From the NCBI RefSeq assembly GCF_002008165.1, contig NZ_MRDM01000014.1, forward strand, positions 682,001-746,000: a stretch of DNA of 64,000 bases. The letters are read 5' to 3'. A program made the translations under genes and the position numbers. Below are positions 8,958-18,690 of the stretch, one piece after another (positions within the stretch are counted from its first letter, which is position 1; every line of letters starts with the position of its first letter). The notes under the pieces were generated by a model, which did not search any database, had not been told where the DNA came from, and saw only the letters and a program-made list of their open reading frames with translations. This DNA is from Rhizobium laguerreae (lineage in GTDB: Bacteria; Pseudomonadota; Alphaproteobacteria; Rhizobiales; Rhizobiaceae).

Positions 8958-10109
8958 ATGGCCTATTTCCCGGAGCCGCTGATTGCGCCACGTTTCCTGC
9001 GCGAAGGCGGCGGCGTCGTCTCCTCTAACGAACGCGATCTCCTGCGGCTGATCTGGCGCAATCCCGGCCTCTCACGCTCCGAAGTCACCAGCCACACCGA
9101 CCTCACCCAGCAATCCGTCTATCGCATCATCGACCAGTTGGAGGAGCGCGGCATCATTTCCTTCGGCTCGCCGAAACCCGGCGCCGGCCGCGGCCAGCCG
9201 AGCCCGACGCTCCGGCTCGACGGCCGCTACGCCTATTCCTGCGGCATCTCGGTCAATACCGACGTGATCGGCATCTGCCTGATGGATCTCGCCGGCAACG
9301 TACTGGCCGAGAGTAGCGTCGCCTTGCGGGAACGTTCGATGGCCCAGGCGCTCGATCTCGTTCGCCAACAGCTCATCGAACATCAAAGGATGAACAACCT
9401 CTCGGAAGAGACTTTCTTCGGGATCGGCTTTGCCATCGCCGGCTTTCACGTCAGCGGCACCCGCTACAATGCCCCGCTGCCGCTACACGAGTGGTCGCTC
9501 ATCGAACTCGGACCGCTACTGTCGGAGTTTTTCGGCAAGCCGGTCTGGGCGCATAATGGCGGCAAGGCGGGAACGGTCGCCGAATCCATGTTCGGCGCCG
9601 GCCGCTACATCAGGCACTTCGCCTATCTGAGCTTCAACTACGGCTTCGGCGGCGGCCTGATCAGCAACGGCGAGCTGCTGCATAACGGCATCGGCAATGC
9701 TGGCGAATTCTCGGGCATCTACGACGCCGAGGAGAATAAGCGCCGGCCGGCTTTGCAATATCTGATCGAAAATCTCAACCGCAATGGCGTCGACGTCCCC
9801 TCGATCAGCTATATGCGCAAGCATTTCGACCCGAAATGGCCGGGCGTCGTGGAATGGGTGGACGAGGTGACGCCCGCCTATAACCGCCTCATCAATGCGA
9901 TCTGGGCGATCTTCGATCCGCAGGGGATCGTTTTCGGCGGCCAGATTCCGCCGGCCCTGGCGCAGATGCTGATCGATCGCACCGAGATCTACGACCGCCC
10001 CCGCTACGGCGTGCCACGCCCCCGCCCGAAGCTGATCATCTCCGAGATAGCAAGCGACGCATCGGCTATGGGGGCCGCCATCGCCCCGTTCAAATCGGCC
10101 TATTATTGA
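8958..10109 (+). CDS. ROK family transcriptional regulator
   Basis: The 383-residue protein has an N-terminal winged helix (residues about 25-70, SNERDLLRLIWRNPGLSRSEV) followed by a ROK sugar-kinase-like domain with GNAGEFSGIY. The CxCGxxGC zinc cluster of ROK kinases is absent, so it is a repressor-type member. ATG 8958 is preferred to an earlier in-frame TTG that lies inside operator 2. It faces the importer operon across two inverted repeats and probably represses it until a sugar or sugar phosphate binds. Confidence 0.88.
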   Translation: MAYFPEPLIAPRFLREGGGVVSSNERDLLRLIWRNPGLSRSEVTSHTDLTQQSVYRIIDQLEERGIISFGSPKPGAGRGQPSPTLRLDGRYAYSCGISVNTDVIGICLMDLAGNVLAESSVALRERSMAQALDLVRQQLIEHQRMNNLSEETFFGIGFAIAGFHVSGTRYNAPLPLHEWSLIELGPLLSEFFGKPVWAHNGGKAGTVAESMFGAGRYIRHFAYLSFNYGFGGGLISNGELLHNGIGNAGEFSGIYDAEENKRRPALQYLIENLNRNGVDVPSISYMRKHFDPKWPGVVEWVDEVTPAYNRLINAIWAIFDPQGIVFGGQIPPALAQMLIDRTEIYDRPRYGVPRPRPKLIISEIASDASAMGAAIAPFKSAYY

Positions 10110-10496
10110 TCCGAGCGATTTCGCCGCCCGTCGCGCGAAATCGACACCCTCTCAGCCGCTTACGGCAATTCTCTCTGCTTCCGCTTGAGGACATCATGCA
10201 TTTTTCGCCCGGAGGCAACGCAGGCGATTTTCGGCCGCGCGGTTTCTGCGCTATGATCTGATTCTGGCGCAGCCCACGCCTCCATCCTACCAGCGATCGC
10301 AAAAGCCCTGCCTGATATCGCCGATATCAGGCTGCCGAACCCGCTCGACTTGAAACTGTTCGACAGGACGTGCTTCCTGAACAACGGCCAGGTGGCGTTT
10401 CAGGCTGCGCGATAAGGACCCGTGATCCGCTCGCGGGCCTCACGCATGGTCCGCGGGACCTTGCTCCGTTGGTCTGGTTTTATCATACTGCCCGGC
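10110..10496. other. Intergenic stretch with a 23-bp palindrome
   Basis: I find no convincing gene here. A near-perfect palindrome at 10310-10332 has 11-base arms (GCCTGATATCG and complement) around one base. A short open frame after it (DLKLFDRTCFLNNG, ending at a TAA near 10413) has no start signal and no family I can name; it may be a gene remnant. Confidence 0.4.
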
Positions 10497-11378
10497 ATGA
10501 GCGGATATGAGAGCCCTGTCGATTTCTACACGCGCCCCGGCCAGATGACATCGGCCGGGTCGCATGCCCCCGCCCTTGCAGCGCTCAAGGGCGTCGAAAC
10601 CGTTGCTGCGGCCGTGCAAGGCGCGCTGCTGCATGAAGCCTGGGCTCCGCGCTACAATCAGCCGCTCACCCCGGCGCGAAGGGCGCAGTCACACACGCGG
10701 CCGGCGCGAGAGATACTCGATACGATCATGGGGATCGATCCCGCCCCACTCGACATCCCGCGCCCACCGGAGAAGCGCAGCATCGGCGTGTGCCGCCATT
10801 TCACCGTGCTCGCCTGCGCGGCACTCAAGGCCCAGGGCATCCCGGCACGTGCCCGCTGCGGCTTCGGCATGTATTTCGAGGCCGGCGAGGGCATCGATCA
10901 CTGGATCGCCGAATATTGGGACGGAGAGCGCTGGGTATCCGCGGATTTCCAGATCGACGATCTTCAGCGCGCCGCCTTGCAGCTCGATTTTGATCCCCTC
11001 GACCAGCCGCCGGGCAAATTCCAGAGCGCCGGCGAAACCTGGCAGCGCTGCCGCGCCGGCGCCGCCGACCCCGGCAAATTCGGCATCTTCGACGAGTTCG
11101 GTTTCTGGTTCATCGCCATGAACCTCGTGCGCGACTTCGCCGCCCTCAACAACATGGAGATGCTTCCCTGGGACGATTGGGGAGCGATGCCGCATCCCGA
11201 GGAAGAAATATCTCCGGATGGCTTGGCGCGCTTCGATCGTCTCGCTGCGCTGACGGTCGACGTAGACCAACGCTTCGGCGAGCTGCAGGCCCTCTACCAG
11301 GACGATGCCGGGCTGCGCGTGCCGGCGCAGGTCTTCAACGGCGTGCGGCAGCAGATGGAGAATGTTGGCGGCGCGTGA
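10497..11378 (+). CDS. Transglutaminase-like domain protein
   Basis: The 293-residue protein has the papain-like catalytic triad of the transglutaminase superfamily: Cys99 in GVCRHF, His135 in DHWIAEYW and Asp150 in WVSADFQ. Such proteins act as proteases or amidases or have lost activity. There is no signal peptide, so it is cytoplasmic. The start is uncertain: GTG 10422, preceded by AAGGA, gives 318 residues, while ATG 10497 begins at the conserved-looking part. A flavin monooxygenase gene follows 97 bases later on the same strand. Confidence 0.75.
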   Translation: MSGYESPVDFYTRPGQMTSAGSHAPALAALKGVETVAAAVQGALLHEAWAPRYNQPLTPARRAQSHTRPAREILDTIMGIDPAPLDIPRPPEKRSIGVCRHFTVLACAALKAQGIPARARCGFGMYFEAGEGIDHWIAEYWDGERWVSADFQIDDLQRAALQLDFDPLDQPPGKFQSAGETWQRCRAGAADPGKFGIFDEFGFWFIAMNLVRDFAALNNMEMLPWDDWGAMPHPEEEISPDGLARFDRLAALTVDVDQRFGELQALYQDDAGLRVPAQVFNGVRQQMENVGGA

Positions 11379-11475
11379 TCTTGAGATGGGACTTCCGGTC
11401 CCGATTGTCTTCCGGGCCGAAACTGTGCGATGACCGGTCGACCCCAGATACAACAGATCAAGGTGCGGCATCGGC

Positions 11476-12498
11476 ATGAAGAAGATCGGTTTCCTCTCGT
11501 TCGGGCACTGGACGCCCTCACCTCAATCGCAGACGCGCTCGGCCGGCGATGCGCTGCTGCAGTCGATCGAGCTTGCGGTGGCGGCCGAGGAACTCGGGGC
11601 TGACGGAGCGTATTTTCGCGTGCATCATTTCGCCCGACAGCTGGCCGCACCCTTCCCGCTGCTATCAGCCGTCGGTGCTAGAACCAATCGGATCGAGATT
11701 GGCACCGCCGTCATCGACATGCGCTACGAGAACCCGCTTTATATGGCCGAGGATGCCGGTGCGGCCGACCTCATCGCCGGCGGCCGCCTGCAGCTCGGCA
11801 TCAGCCGCGGTTCACCTGAACAGGTGATCGATGGCTGGCGCCATTTCGGCTATGCCCCGCCCGAAGGCCAGAGCGAGGCCGACATGGCTCGCCACCATGC
11901 CGAAGTCTTCCTCGAAGTGCTGCGCGGCGAAGGGTTTGCCAAGCCGAACCCGCGGCCGATGTTTCCCAATCCGCCCGGCCTCTTGCGCCTCGAGCCGCAT
12001 TCCGAGGGCCTACGCGAGCGGATCTGGTGGGGCGCAAGTTCCAACGCCACCGCCGTCTGGGCGGCCAAGCTCGGCATGAACCTGCAGAGTTCGACGCTGA
12101 AGGACGACGAGACGGGCGAGCCCTTTCATGTCCAGCAGGCCGACCAGATCCGGGCGTACCGCGAGGCGTGGAAAGAGGCCGGCCACACGCGCCAGCCGCG
12201 CATCTCGGTAAGCCGCAGCATCTTCGCGCTGGTCGATGATCGCGACCGCGCCTATTTCGGTTACGGCAACGACGGTGAGGACAAGATCGGCTTCATCGAC
12301 GAGAAGACCCGCGCAATCTTCGGTCGCAGCTATGCCGCCGAGCCCGACGCCCTGATCAAGCAGCTCGCCGACGACGAGGCGATTGCCGAAGCCGACACGC
12401 TGCTGCTCACCGTCCCCAACCAGCTTGGCGTCGATTACAACGCCCATGTCATTGAAGCGATCCTCACCCATGTCGCGCCTGCGATGGGTTGGCGCTGA
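11476..12498 (+). CDS. LLM-class flavin-dependent oxidoreductase
   Basis: This 340-residue protein has the bacterial-luciferase-like TIM-barrel plan: a GFLSFGHW first strand, AEELGADGAYFRVHHF, an IEIGTAVIDMRYENP strand with the non-prolyl cis region, and GGRLQLGISRGSPEQ. Members oxidise organic substrates with reduced flavin (FMN or F420). Substrate is not evident. It may share a transcript with the transglutaminase-like gene upstream. It is convergent with the K+ channel gene. Confidence 0.85.
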   Translation: MKKIGFLSFGHWTPSPQSQTRSAGDALLQSIELAVAAEELGADGAYFRVHHFARQLAAPFPLLSAVGARTNRIEIGTAVIDMRYENPLYMAEDAGAADLIAGGRLQLGISRGSPEQVIDGWRHFGYAPPEGQSEADMARHHAEVFLEVLRGEGFAKPNPRPMFPNPPGLLRLEPHSEGLRERIWWGASSNATAVWAAKLGMNLQSSTLKDDETGEPFHVQQADQIRAYREAWKEAGHTRQPRISVSRSIFALVDDRDRAYFGYGNDGEDKIGFIDEKTRAIFGRSYAAEPDALIKQLADDEAIAEADTLLLTVPNQLGVDYNAHVIEAILTHVAPAMGWR

Positions 12499-12538
12499 TG
12501 TTCGTTCCCGGCGAGCTGTCTTCGCCGGCTCCAGCACA

Positions 12539-12988
12539 CTACGGCTCATGCGCGGTTTGATTTGCCACAGCCAATTTCCCCATGGCCTGCTGGATGGCCG
12601 AGAAGAAGAACGCCGTCGTGATCCCGAACATCATCAGCCCGTTGGCTGCCTGCAGCGGCCCAAGCAGCCGGATACGACCGTCAAGCACCACGTCGCCATA
12701 ACCAAGCGACGTGAAAGTGACGCCCGAAAAATACATGGCCGTTTCGAAATCCTCGAAGGCGCCGAGCGCACGATATAACAGCGCCCAGAAAGCGACTTGC
12801 AAGATATTGCCCAGCATGAGGACGATCATCAACACCGCGAATTGCAGGAAGATCCTCCGCCGAGGCTTTCGGCCCACGGGTTGCGTGCGCGCGTGAGCAA
12901 AATAACGCGCGGCCAGCACTGAAGCCAGTGCCTGGAGCGCGAGGCACATCGACATCGCAAGCAGGCCGAGACCAATGACTGTAATCAT
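12539..12988 (-). CDS. Two-TM potassium channel family protein
   Basis: A 149-residue membrane protein with hydrophobic segments at about residues 3-27, 47-72 and 108-130, and a pore loop carrying the K+ selectivity filter TSLGYGD (93-99). It resembles bacterial ion-channel-domain proteins without a cytoplasmic regulatory domain. Its ATG overlaps the stop of the AI-2E transporter gene by 4 bases, so the pair is cotranslated. Confidence 0.85.
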   Translation of the reverse strand: MITVIGLGLLAMSMCLALQALASVLAARYFAHARTQPVGRKPRRRIFLQFAVLMIVLMLGNILQVAFWALLYRALGAFEDFETAMYFSGVTFTSLGYGDVVLDGRIRLLGPLQAANGLMMFGITTAFFFSAIQQAMGKLAVANQTAHEP

Positions 12989-14091
12989 GGGGCCGGACCT
13001 TCGATCTGGGGTCCGTCCTCGATCGGGCGCTGATGCAACCATTCCATCAGCAACACGAAGCCAACAGCCAGCAACACGGGACCGACAAATATGCCGAGAA
13101 GGCCGTCGGCTATCATCCCTCCGATGACACCCACCAAGATGACCGGCATTGGCACGTCCGATCCACGGCCGAGCATCAAGGGTTTGAGCAAATTGTCGCT
13201 CAGCCCGGCGACCAAAGACCATATGGCGAAGATGATTGCCGGTGTTGTCGTTTCCGTGGCGAAAACATAGGCCATGACGGGCAGCGTCAACAGCAGCGGC
13301 GGTATCTGCACGACCGCCAAGAGAAACGTGACGAGCGTCAGAGCACCGGCAGCCGGAAGGCCGATAGCGAAGAAGCCAATGCCGACGAGCATCGACTGGA
13401 TCACCGCCACGCCGACCACGCCGACCGCCACGCCCCGGATGGTAGCGGCGGTCAGATGGACAAGCCGGGCACCCCGCGCCTTGCTATTGGTGATGAGCTC
13501 CAGCAGACGGAGGGCAAATGCCGCAGCACCCTTGGCATAAGCGACAAGCACGGCGGCGATCGCGATGGAAAGAACGAAGGACAAGCCACCAGTGGCCAGG
13601 CCGCCGGCGAAGGATGCGAGCCACGCAGCAGGCTTGCTCAGCATCTGGCCGTATTGACTGAGCGCCAACGGCAGATTGGCGACAGTGAGCGACCAGCCCT
13701 CCGAGAGCTTCGCTCCGATCACCGGCAGGTCGGCAAGCCACGTTGGCGGCGGCGGGATCGTGAGGCTGTGGTTCTGCAAGCCGGAAACAAGCCAGTAAAT
13801 GGAAGACCCAAGCGATGTGACCACGACGAGCATGGGCACCAGCACCACGGCAACGCCGACCATCCCGATGAGAAATGCCGACCACCGATTGCCGATCCGA
13901 CCGGACAGGCGCAGATGCAAGGGATAAAGCATGACCGCCAGGATCACCGACCAAAGCAGAATGCCCATGAACGGCAATATGATCCTGGCACAGACATAGA
14001 CCAGAAGCGCGACGAGGCCCAATTGAACCGCCGCGTGGATGATGGATGGTCTCGACGACGCAAGGTCGGCGTTCAATGCGCTGGACGTCAT
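12985..14091 (-). CDS. AI-2E family transporter (PerM-like)
   Basis: The 368-residue inner-membrane protein has about eight hydrophobic segments, two near residues 18-60, and the family's C-terminal pattern DNLLKPLMLGRGSDVPMPVILVG followed by a Gly-rich segment. The family (formerly UPF0118/PerM) includes the AI-2 exporter TqsA and Na+/H+ antiporters. ATG 14091 is preceded by GAGGGGAAA; a longer frame upstream lacks membrane character and is rejected. It overlaps the K+ channel gene, which hints at ion or osmotic homeostasis. Confidence 0.85.
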   Translation of the reverse strand: MTSSALNADLASSRPSIIHAAVQLGLVALLVYVCARIILPFMGILLWSVILAVMLYPLHLRLSGRIGNRWSAFLIGMVGVAVVLVPMLVVVTSLGSSIYWLVSGLQNHSLTIPPPPTWLADLPVIGAKLSEGWSLTVANLPLALSQYGQMLSKPAAWLASFAGGLATGGLSFVLSIAIAAVLVAYAKGAAAFALRLLELITNSKARGARLVHLTAATIRGVAVGVVGVAVIQSMLVGIGFFAIGLPAAGALTLVTFLLAVVQIPPLLLTLPVMAYVFATETTTPAIIFAIWSLVAGLSDNLLKPLMLGRGSDVPMPVILVGVIGGMIADGLLGIFVGPVLLAVGFVLLMEWLHQRPIEDGPQIEGPAP

Positions 14092-14290
14092 TTTCCCCTC
14101 CCGATCCGGAACGTTCGCGAATGAGCGAAGCCGGACGTTCCCCAATCGGACAACGAAACCTTCCTGCCGGTAACACGCCGTAATTGGTGGTTCGGCGAAA
14201 ATATTACCGACGCCATGAAAGGTCGTCTCCAACGCCCCGTCATCATACACGACTTCGTGAAAACGGGATACGGCCGCCGCTGCCGGGCTC

Positions 14291-15115
14291 TCAAGCCCGC
14301 GGATATCTCGCACGGAATTCGCGAGGGCTGCAGCCCTCGCGTTCATGAAAGACCCGCGAAAAATAAAACGGGTCATCGAGGCCGATCATGGCGGCCACCG
14401 TTTCGATCTTTTCGTCGGTGGTTGCCAGTAGTTGTTTGGCATGATCCATGCGCGCCCGAAGCTGAAATGCCTTGGGAGGCAGTCCGGTCTCGAGCGTGAA
14501 CCGCCTGCGCAGCGTGGCCGGAGACATGCCATGCTCGCCGGCAAAGGCTGCAAGGTCCAACGGTTGCATCGCCCGCCGCCGTAGCGTTTCCACGATGTCG
14601 GCCATATCCCGCCTTTCCTGGCGTCGATCGGCCGCGCCGCTTGCCTGTCTGGCGGCTGATACGACGATGCGATGCAGCATCAATGCCGCCGACGCCTGCC
14701 CGAGGTTGGTGTCGTCAAGCAGATCGGCATGAAGCTTGCCGAAGAGCCGCACCACCTCGTCGAGATGATGCAGGGCCACGACGGGATGTCGCTCCGCGAT
14801 GATCCTCAGCCTCACGAAGTCCCGCGTGAACGACCCTTCGAAAAGCGCCCAGCGCTCGTCCCAGCCGCCTTCGTCGGGGGCATAGGAATGCACGCGGTTG
14901 GGAAACAGCCAGAACAGTGCAGGTCCGGTCAGGCTCATGCGGCCGGTGGCGGCGGTTTCCAGCCAACCCTGCCCCCGCTCCACCAACACGACGGCAAAAT
15001 TCGGTAGTTTCCGGTCCGTCACCGCGCGGCGGGCATGCTGCCTGCCGCTGCCGGTGACTGCCAGTCCGCCGGCCGCGCTGAGCGGTGTTCTATAGATGGC
15101 CTCGGCATCTCTCAT
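14291..15115 (-). CDS. AraC family transcriptional regulator
   Basis: The 274-residue protein has an N-terminal cupin-like sensing region (residues about 20-150, with FWLFPNRVHSY) and a C-terminal double helix-turn-helix with LAAFAGEHGMSPATLRRRFTLETG and VAAMIGLDDPFYFSRVFHEREG, followed by the PREFRARY signature. It faces the phytanoyl-CoA-dioxygenase-like gene across about 97 bases and probably controls it. Confidence 0.9.
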   Translation of the reverse strand: MRDAEAIYRTPLSAAGGLAVTGSGRQHARRAVTDRKLPNFAVVLVERGQGWLETAATGRMSLTGPALFWLFPNRVHSYAPDEGGWDERWALFEGSFTRDFVRLRIIAERHPVVALHHLDEVVRLFGKLHADLLDDTNLGQASAALMLHRIVVSAARQASGAADRRQERRDMADIVETLRRRAMQPLDLAAFAGEHGMSPATLRRRFTLETGLPPKAFQLRARMDHAKQLLATTDEKIETVAAMIGLDDPFYFSRVFHEREGCSPREFRARYPRA

Positions 15116-15212
15116 GGTGAGCGAAAAGTCCAGCTATGAATTTCCTCTATGTCGGTTGGTATGCCGGATCAGGTAATTGATGACAAGCCAACTCAAGCGA
15201 CGGAGGAGTGAA

Positions 15213-16136
15213 ATGTCAATTGCTGCAGAGGTCATACAAGCTCGCAAGATGGAATTTCCTCTTGCCGCAACTGGCAGAACCTTGCCCGTTGAGCGAGTCG
15301 GTTGGCTCGCGCCGACCGATCCCGGCATCGGCATCGACGCCATCCGCCGCCGCTATCAGGACGATGGTTATGTCTGGCTGAAAGGCCTTCTGCCGCGGGC
15401 CGATGTGATCGATTTCCGCCGCTGGGTCTTCGAACGCCTCGCCGAAACCGGGCTGGTCGAGCCCGGAAGCGATTTTTCGCTGGGCTTGGCGTCTGCCGGT
15501 GGCTTCGACAGGAGCCTGGCGGACAGGCGCCTGATGTCGCTCGTCCGCTCCGCCGCCTATGAAGGCTTCTGCGCGCAACCGCCACTCGCCCGATTCATGG
15601 ACGATTTCCTGCAGGGTATCTCCTATCTCCACAAGCGCAAGATCATGCGTTTCGTCCAGCCGGGAACGCCGACGGCCACACCCGCCCACTACGATCTCGT
15701 CTATCTCCGCGGCGGCACCAGGCGCCTGGTGACGGCCTGGATTCCGATCGGCGACATCCCGACCGAGATGGGCGGCCTGGTCTATCTCGAAGGTTCGCAC
15801 GCGCTGGGCGTCAGGATGGAGGCCGAGTTCCAGGCAGCAAGCGGCGATCTTTCTGCGGAAGAGCGGGTCAGTGCCTATAACCGCCATATGGCGGAAGGCG
15901 GCTGGATCTCGAAGGATCTGCCCGATATGGCGGAGCGCTTCGACACCCGCTGGCTCGCCGCCGATTATGAGGCCGGCGACGTGGTGCTCCACTCGCCCTA
16001 TATGATCCACGCCTCGACCACCAACCAGGACCGCAGCCGGCGGCTGCGCCTCTCCACCGACATAAGATATCAGAATGTCGACGACGAGATCGACGTCCGA
16101 TGGAACAACCATTGGAGTCTCGGCGATATGCTGTAG
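15213..16136 (+). CDS. Phytanoyl-CoA dioxygenase family protein
   Basis: The 307-residue protein fits the Fe(II)/2-oxoglutarate PhyH family: the iron-binding H159-x-D161 in PAHYDLVY, a distal His266 in MIHAS followed by Asn271, and an Arg-rich strand RRLRLSTD for the 2-oxoglutarate carboxylate. ATG 15213 has GGAGG 8 bases upstream, better than an earlier ATG at 15177. The substrate is unknown; members hydroxylate lipids, ectoine or secondary metabolites. An AraC regulator is divergently transcribed. Confidence 0.82.
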   Translation: MSIAAEVIQARKMEFPLAATGRTLPVERVGWLAPTDPGIGIDAIRRRYQDDGYVWLKGLLPRADVIDFRRWVFERLAETGLVEPGSDFSLGLASAGGFDRSLADRRLMSLVRSAAYEGFCAQPPLARFMDDFLQGISYLHKRKIMRFVQPGTPTATPAHYDLVYLRGGTRRLVTAWIPIGDIPTEMGGLVYLEGSHALGVRMEAEFQAASGDLSAEERVSAYNRHMAEGGWISKDLPDMAERFDTRWLAADYEAGDVVLHSPYMIHASTTNQDRSRRLRLSTDIRYQNVDDEIDVRWNNHWSLGDML

Positions 16137-16433
16137 TCCGGCTCTCCAAGGCCCTTTCGGCAGAACCCCGATTGTCTGAAGTCGACGCCGGCCGCGCGTC
16201 AGCCGGCATTGGCGGCCATGTCCCTTTCCTGCCTGTTTGTCGTGCCCCCGCCACCCTTGTTGACCGGCGATCCGGTGCGATGGCTGCTATAGCAGGTTGT
16301 TTGACGAAGGCATGTCGACACAGAAGCGAAGCGGTCGGACCTTACTGCCGCGTTGGACGTTGATGGTCGGAACCTTGAATCGATCCCATGACTGACCGAC
16401 TTATGGCTGTAGCCGAACCGCGCGAGTTGCCTG
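16137..16433. other. Intergenic stretch with no recognised gene
   Basis: About 300 bases between two same-strand genes. I see no coding frame with a plausible start and no strong hairpin; it presumably contains the LysR promoter. Confidence 0.4.
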
Positions 16434-17333
16434 ATGCCGCGTACGAACCTGAACGATATTCTGATCTTCATGGCCGTCGTCGATGCCGGAAGCTTTATCG
16501 CCGGCGGCCAGGCCGTGGGCCTGTCGCGTTCGGCGGCAGGCAAGGCTGTCATCCGTCTGGAAGACCGGCTCGGCGTGCGCCTCCTCAACCGCACGACGAG
16601 GACGTTGAGCCTGACCGAAGAAGGCCGGATGTTTTACGAGCGCGGGCTGCGGATCCTTGTGTCGGTCGACGAGGCGGAAGCAAGCGTTGCGGGGCAGGAC
16701 AGCACGCCGCGAGGCGTTCTCCGGCTTACCGTTGACGATGCTTTCGGGCGGCTCGTCGTGCTGCCCTTGCTTGAAAAATATCTTCGGGCCTGGCCCGACA
16801 TCCAGGTCGAAGTGAGCTTCACCGATCGCCTGGCCGACATTGTCGAGGAAGGCTTCGATCTGGCGATCCGGGTCGGCGCGACGGCGACGGACACCCGCCT
16901 GGTCTCACGCGTGATCGCCACCTATAAGGCGCGGCTCTGCGCTTCCCCATCCTACCTTGCCGAGCGCGGCGAACCGCGCAATGTCGACGATCTCGCGGTC
17001 CACGACTGCCTGATCTCCGCCGGCCGCAATCAAAGGCAGGGCTGGCGCTTTCGCGGGGAAGGCGGCTCCTGGATCAAGGCGCGGGGCCGCAGCCGACTGA
17101 GGCTCGACAGCGGAGAGGCGATCCGCGACGCCGCCTTGGCGGGGCTGGGCATCGCACTGCTTCCCGATTTTCTCGTCACCGACGATCTCGCTGCCGGCCG
17201 TCTCCGGCAGATCCTGGCCGACCTCGAAACCGACGACGCAAAGATCGTGACGCTCTATCCCGACAAGCGCCTGCTGGAACCGCGTGTCCGCCGCTTCATC
17301 GATCTGATCGGCGAGGAGCTTGGGCGCGGCTAG
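16434..17333 (+). CDS. LysR family transcriptional regulator
   Basis: The 299-residue protein has the LysR N-terminal winged helix (residues 5-64, FMAVVDAGSFIAGGQAVGLS, with RLLNRTTRTLSLTEEG) and a periplasmic-binding-like effector domain with FDLAIRVGATATDTRLVSR. The NRTTRTLSLTEEG segment is typical of the DsdC/CrgA-like subgroup. It has no divergent partner here, so its target is unclear; the dioxygenase gene upstream is on the same strand and ends about 300 bases earlier. Confidence 0.9.
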   Translation: MPRTNLNDILIFMAVVDAGSFIAGGQAVGLSRSAAGKAVIRLEDRLGVRLLNRTTRTLSLTEEGRMFYERGLRILVSVDEAEASVAGQDSTPRGVLRLTVDDAFGRLVVLPLLEKYLRAWPDIQVEVSFTDRLADIVEEGFDLAIRVGATATDTRLVSRVIATYKARLCASPSYLAERGEPRNVDDLAVHDCLISAGRNQRQGWRFRGEGGSWIKARGRSRLRLDSGEAIRDAALAGLGIALLPDFLVTDDLAAGRLRQILADLETDDAKIVTLYPDKRLLEPRVRRFIDLIGEELGRG

Positions 17334-17454
17334 AGCCTTTCCGGATCAGATTGAAGCATTCTGTTGGCTCAAACGGAGTCGGATGGTCGACCGGCCGGCG
17401 CGTGTCGTAGCCCGGCTCTACGGCCAAGCCGGCCGGTCGATCAGCCGGCCCGTT

Positions 17455-18690
17455 TCAGCCAACTTCAGGCGAGGCCCTGTCAAACCCGCGAAAGCTCTTC
17501 AGCGCCAGCGGCGCAAGCGTTGCCGCGAGATAGGCAATCCCCATCAGGAACAGCGCCGCGGCAAGGCCGAGCGTGCTGATCAGCGCGCCGCCGGCGAGGC
17601 CGCCGAAAGGGATGAGGGCGAAGCAGAGGGCGGTGTTCAATGCGGTGACGCGACCAGTCAGCGGCTTGGGGATGCGCTCGAAGATGACCGCCGACAGGAT
17701 CGGGTTGAGGAAGCCCGACGCGAATCCTGCTATGGCGAGCGTCGCAAATACGAGGCCGATGGGCGCGTCCAGCGCCGGAACGAGAAAGCGCGGAAAACCG
17801 GTCAGGAGGAAGGCCACCGTATAGACCATCAGTCGCGGCATGCGCTCGCCTATCGCCGCGGCAATCGCCGCGCCTGCGATCGAGGCGCCGGCGAAGGCGG
17901 CGAACATCGCACCGAGCAGCTCCGGGCCATGACCGGCATCCCGTGTCCAGACCGGCAGCAGCACGGCATGATAGGCTTGGTCGAAGAGATTGGTAACTGC
18001 CACCATGGCGACGATGCTGACGAGCACCGCATCGCCGCGCAGAAAGCGCCAGCCTTCGCGCAGATCCTCGATATAGGAAGCCCGCTCAACCGGTCGAGTC
18101 TCGGGCGCGGGCGTGCGTCGCGTCCCGGGTATGCCAGCAGCAACGATCAGCGCGGCGGCGGCGAAAGTGGCGGCATTGACGAGCAGCGCCTGGCCGGGGC
18201 CGATCAGCCCGATCAAAGCGCCGGCGCCGGCCGCACCCGCCGTCGAGGCCAGCCGCTCGATGGCGCTCGCAACGCCGGTCACTCGTTCGAGCGGTACATT
18301 GGCGAGTGTGGCGATACCGGGAACCATCGCCTGCTTGGCCGCATCGGAGGGGCCGCGCAGCACGCCCATGGCAAAGACGAGCGGCAGCAGCACCGGCATG
18401 CCGAGCATGCCGAAGAGATCGAGAAGCGGCACCAGAGCGACCACGAGCACCGAGGCGGTGTCGCAGATGATGGCGATGCTCTTGGCGCCGGCGCGGTCGA
18501 TCAGCGGTCCGCCGAGCGCCTTGGCGATAACATAGGGTAGCATCTCCATCATTGCCGTCAGGCCTGTCAGCACCGGGCTGCCCGTCGTGCTCAGCACCAG
18601 CCAGGGAATTGCGATGGTCGAAAGCCGCGTGCCGGAGAGCGAGAATGTCTCCGCAGCCGCGAGCGCCAGGAACGGCCCGCCCCGTCTCAC
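17455..18690 (-). CDS. MFS transporter, probable exporter
   Basis: The 411-residue protein is hydrophobic with about 12 membrane segments and an MFS loop GGPLIDRAGAKSIAIICD after the second one (residues about 60-77). The overall look resembles EntS/MefA-like multidrug or siderophore exporters. Its start overlaps the stop of the upstream ArsR-like regulator gene (ATGA), so expression is tied to that regulator. Substrate is unknown. Confidence 0.85.
   Translation of the reverse strand: MRRGGPFLALAAAETFSLSGTRLSTIAIPWLVLSTTGSPVLTGLTAMMEMLPYVIAKALGGPLIDRAGAKSIAIICDTASVLVVALVPLLDLFGMLGMPVLLPLVFAMGVLRGPSDAAKQAMVPGIATLANVPLERVTGVASAIERLASTAGAAGAGALIGLIGPGQALLVNAATFAAAALIVAAGIPGTRRTPAPETRPVERASYIEDLREGWRFLRGDAVLVSIVAMVAVTNLFDQAYHAVLLPVWTRDAGHGPELLGAMFAAFAGASIAGAAIAAAIGERMPRLMVYTVAFLLTGFPRFLVPALDAPIGLVFATLAIAGFASGFLNPILSAVIFERIPKPLTGRVTALNTALCFALIPFGGLAGGALISTLGLAAALFLMGIAYLAATLAPLALKSFRGFDRASPEVG

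Noticed and set aside
13033..14124. Long open frame on the + strand across the AI-2E transporter gene, 363 residues.
   Set aside because: It is antisense to a clear membrane protein gene, is rich in Arg/Gln/Asp/His as shadow frames in GC-rich DNA are, and has no ribosome binding site or domain.
17320..18540. 406-residue open frame on the + strand, antisense to the MFS transporter.
   Set aside because: Composition and lack of motifs mark it as a shadow of the MFS gene.
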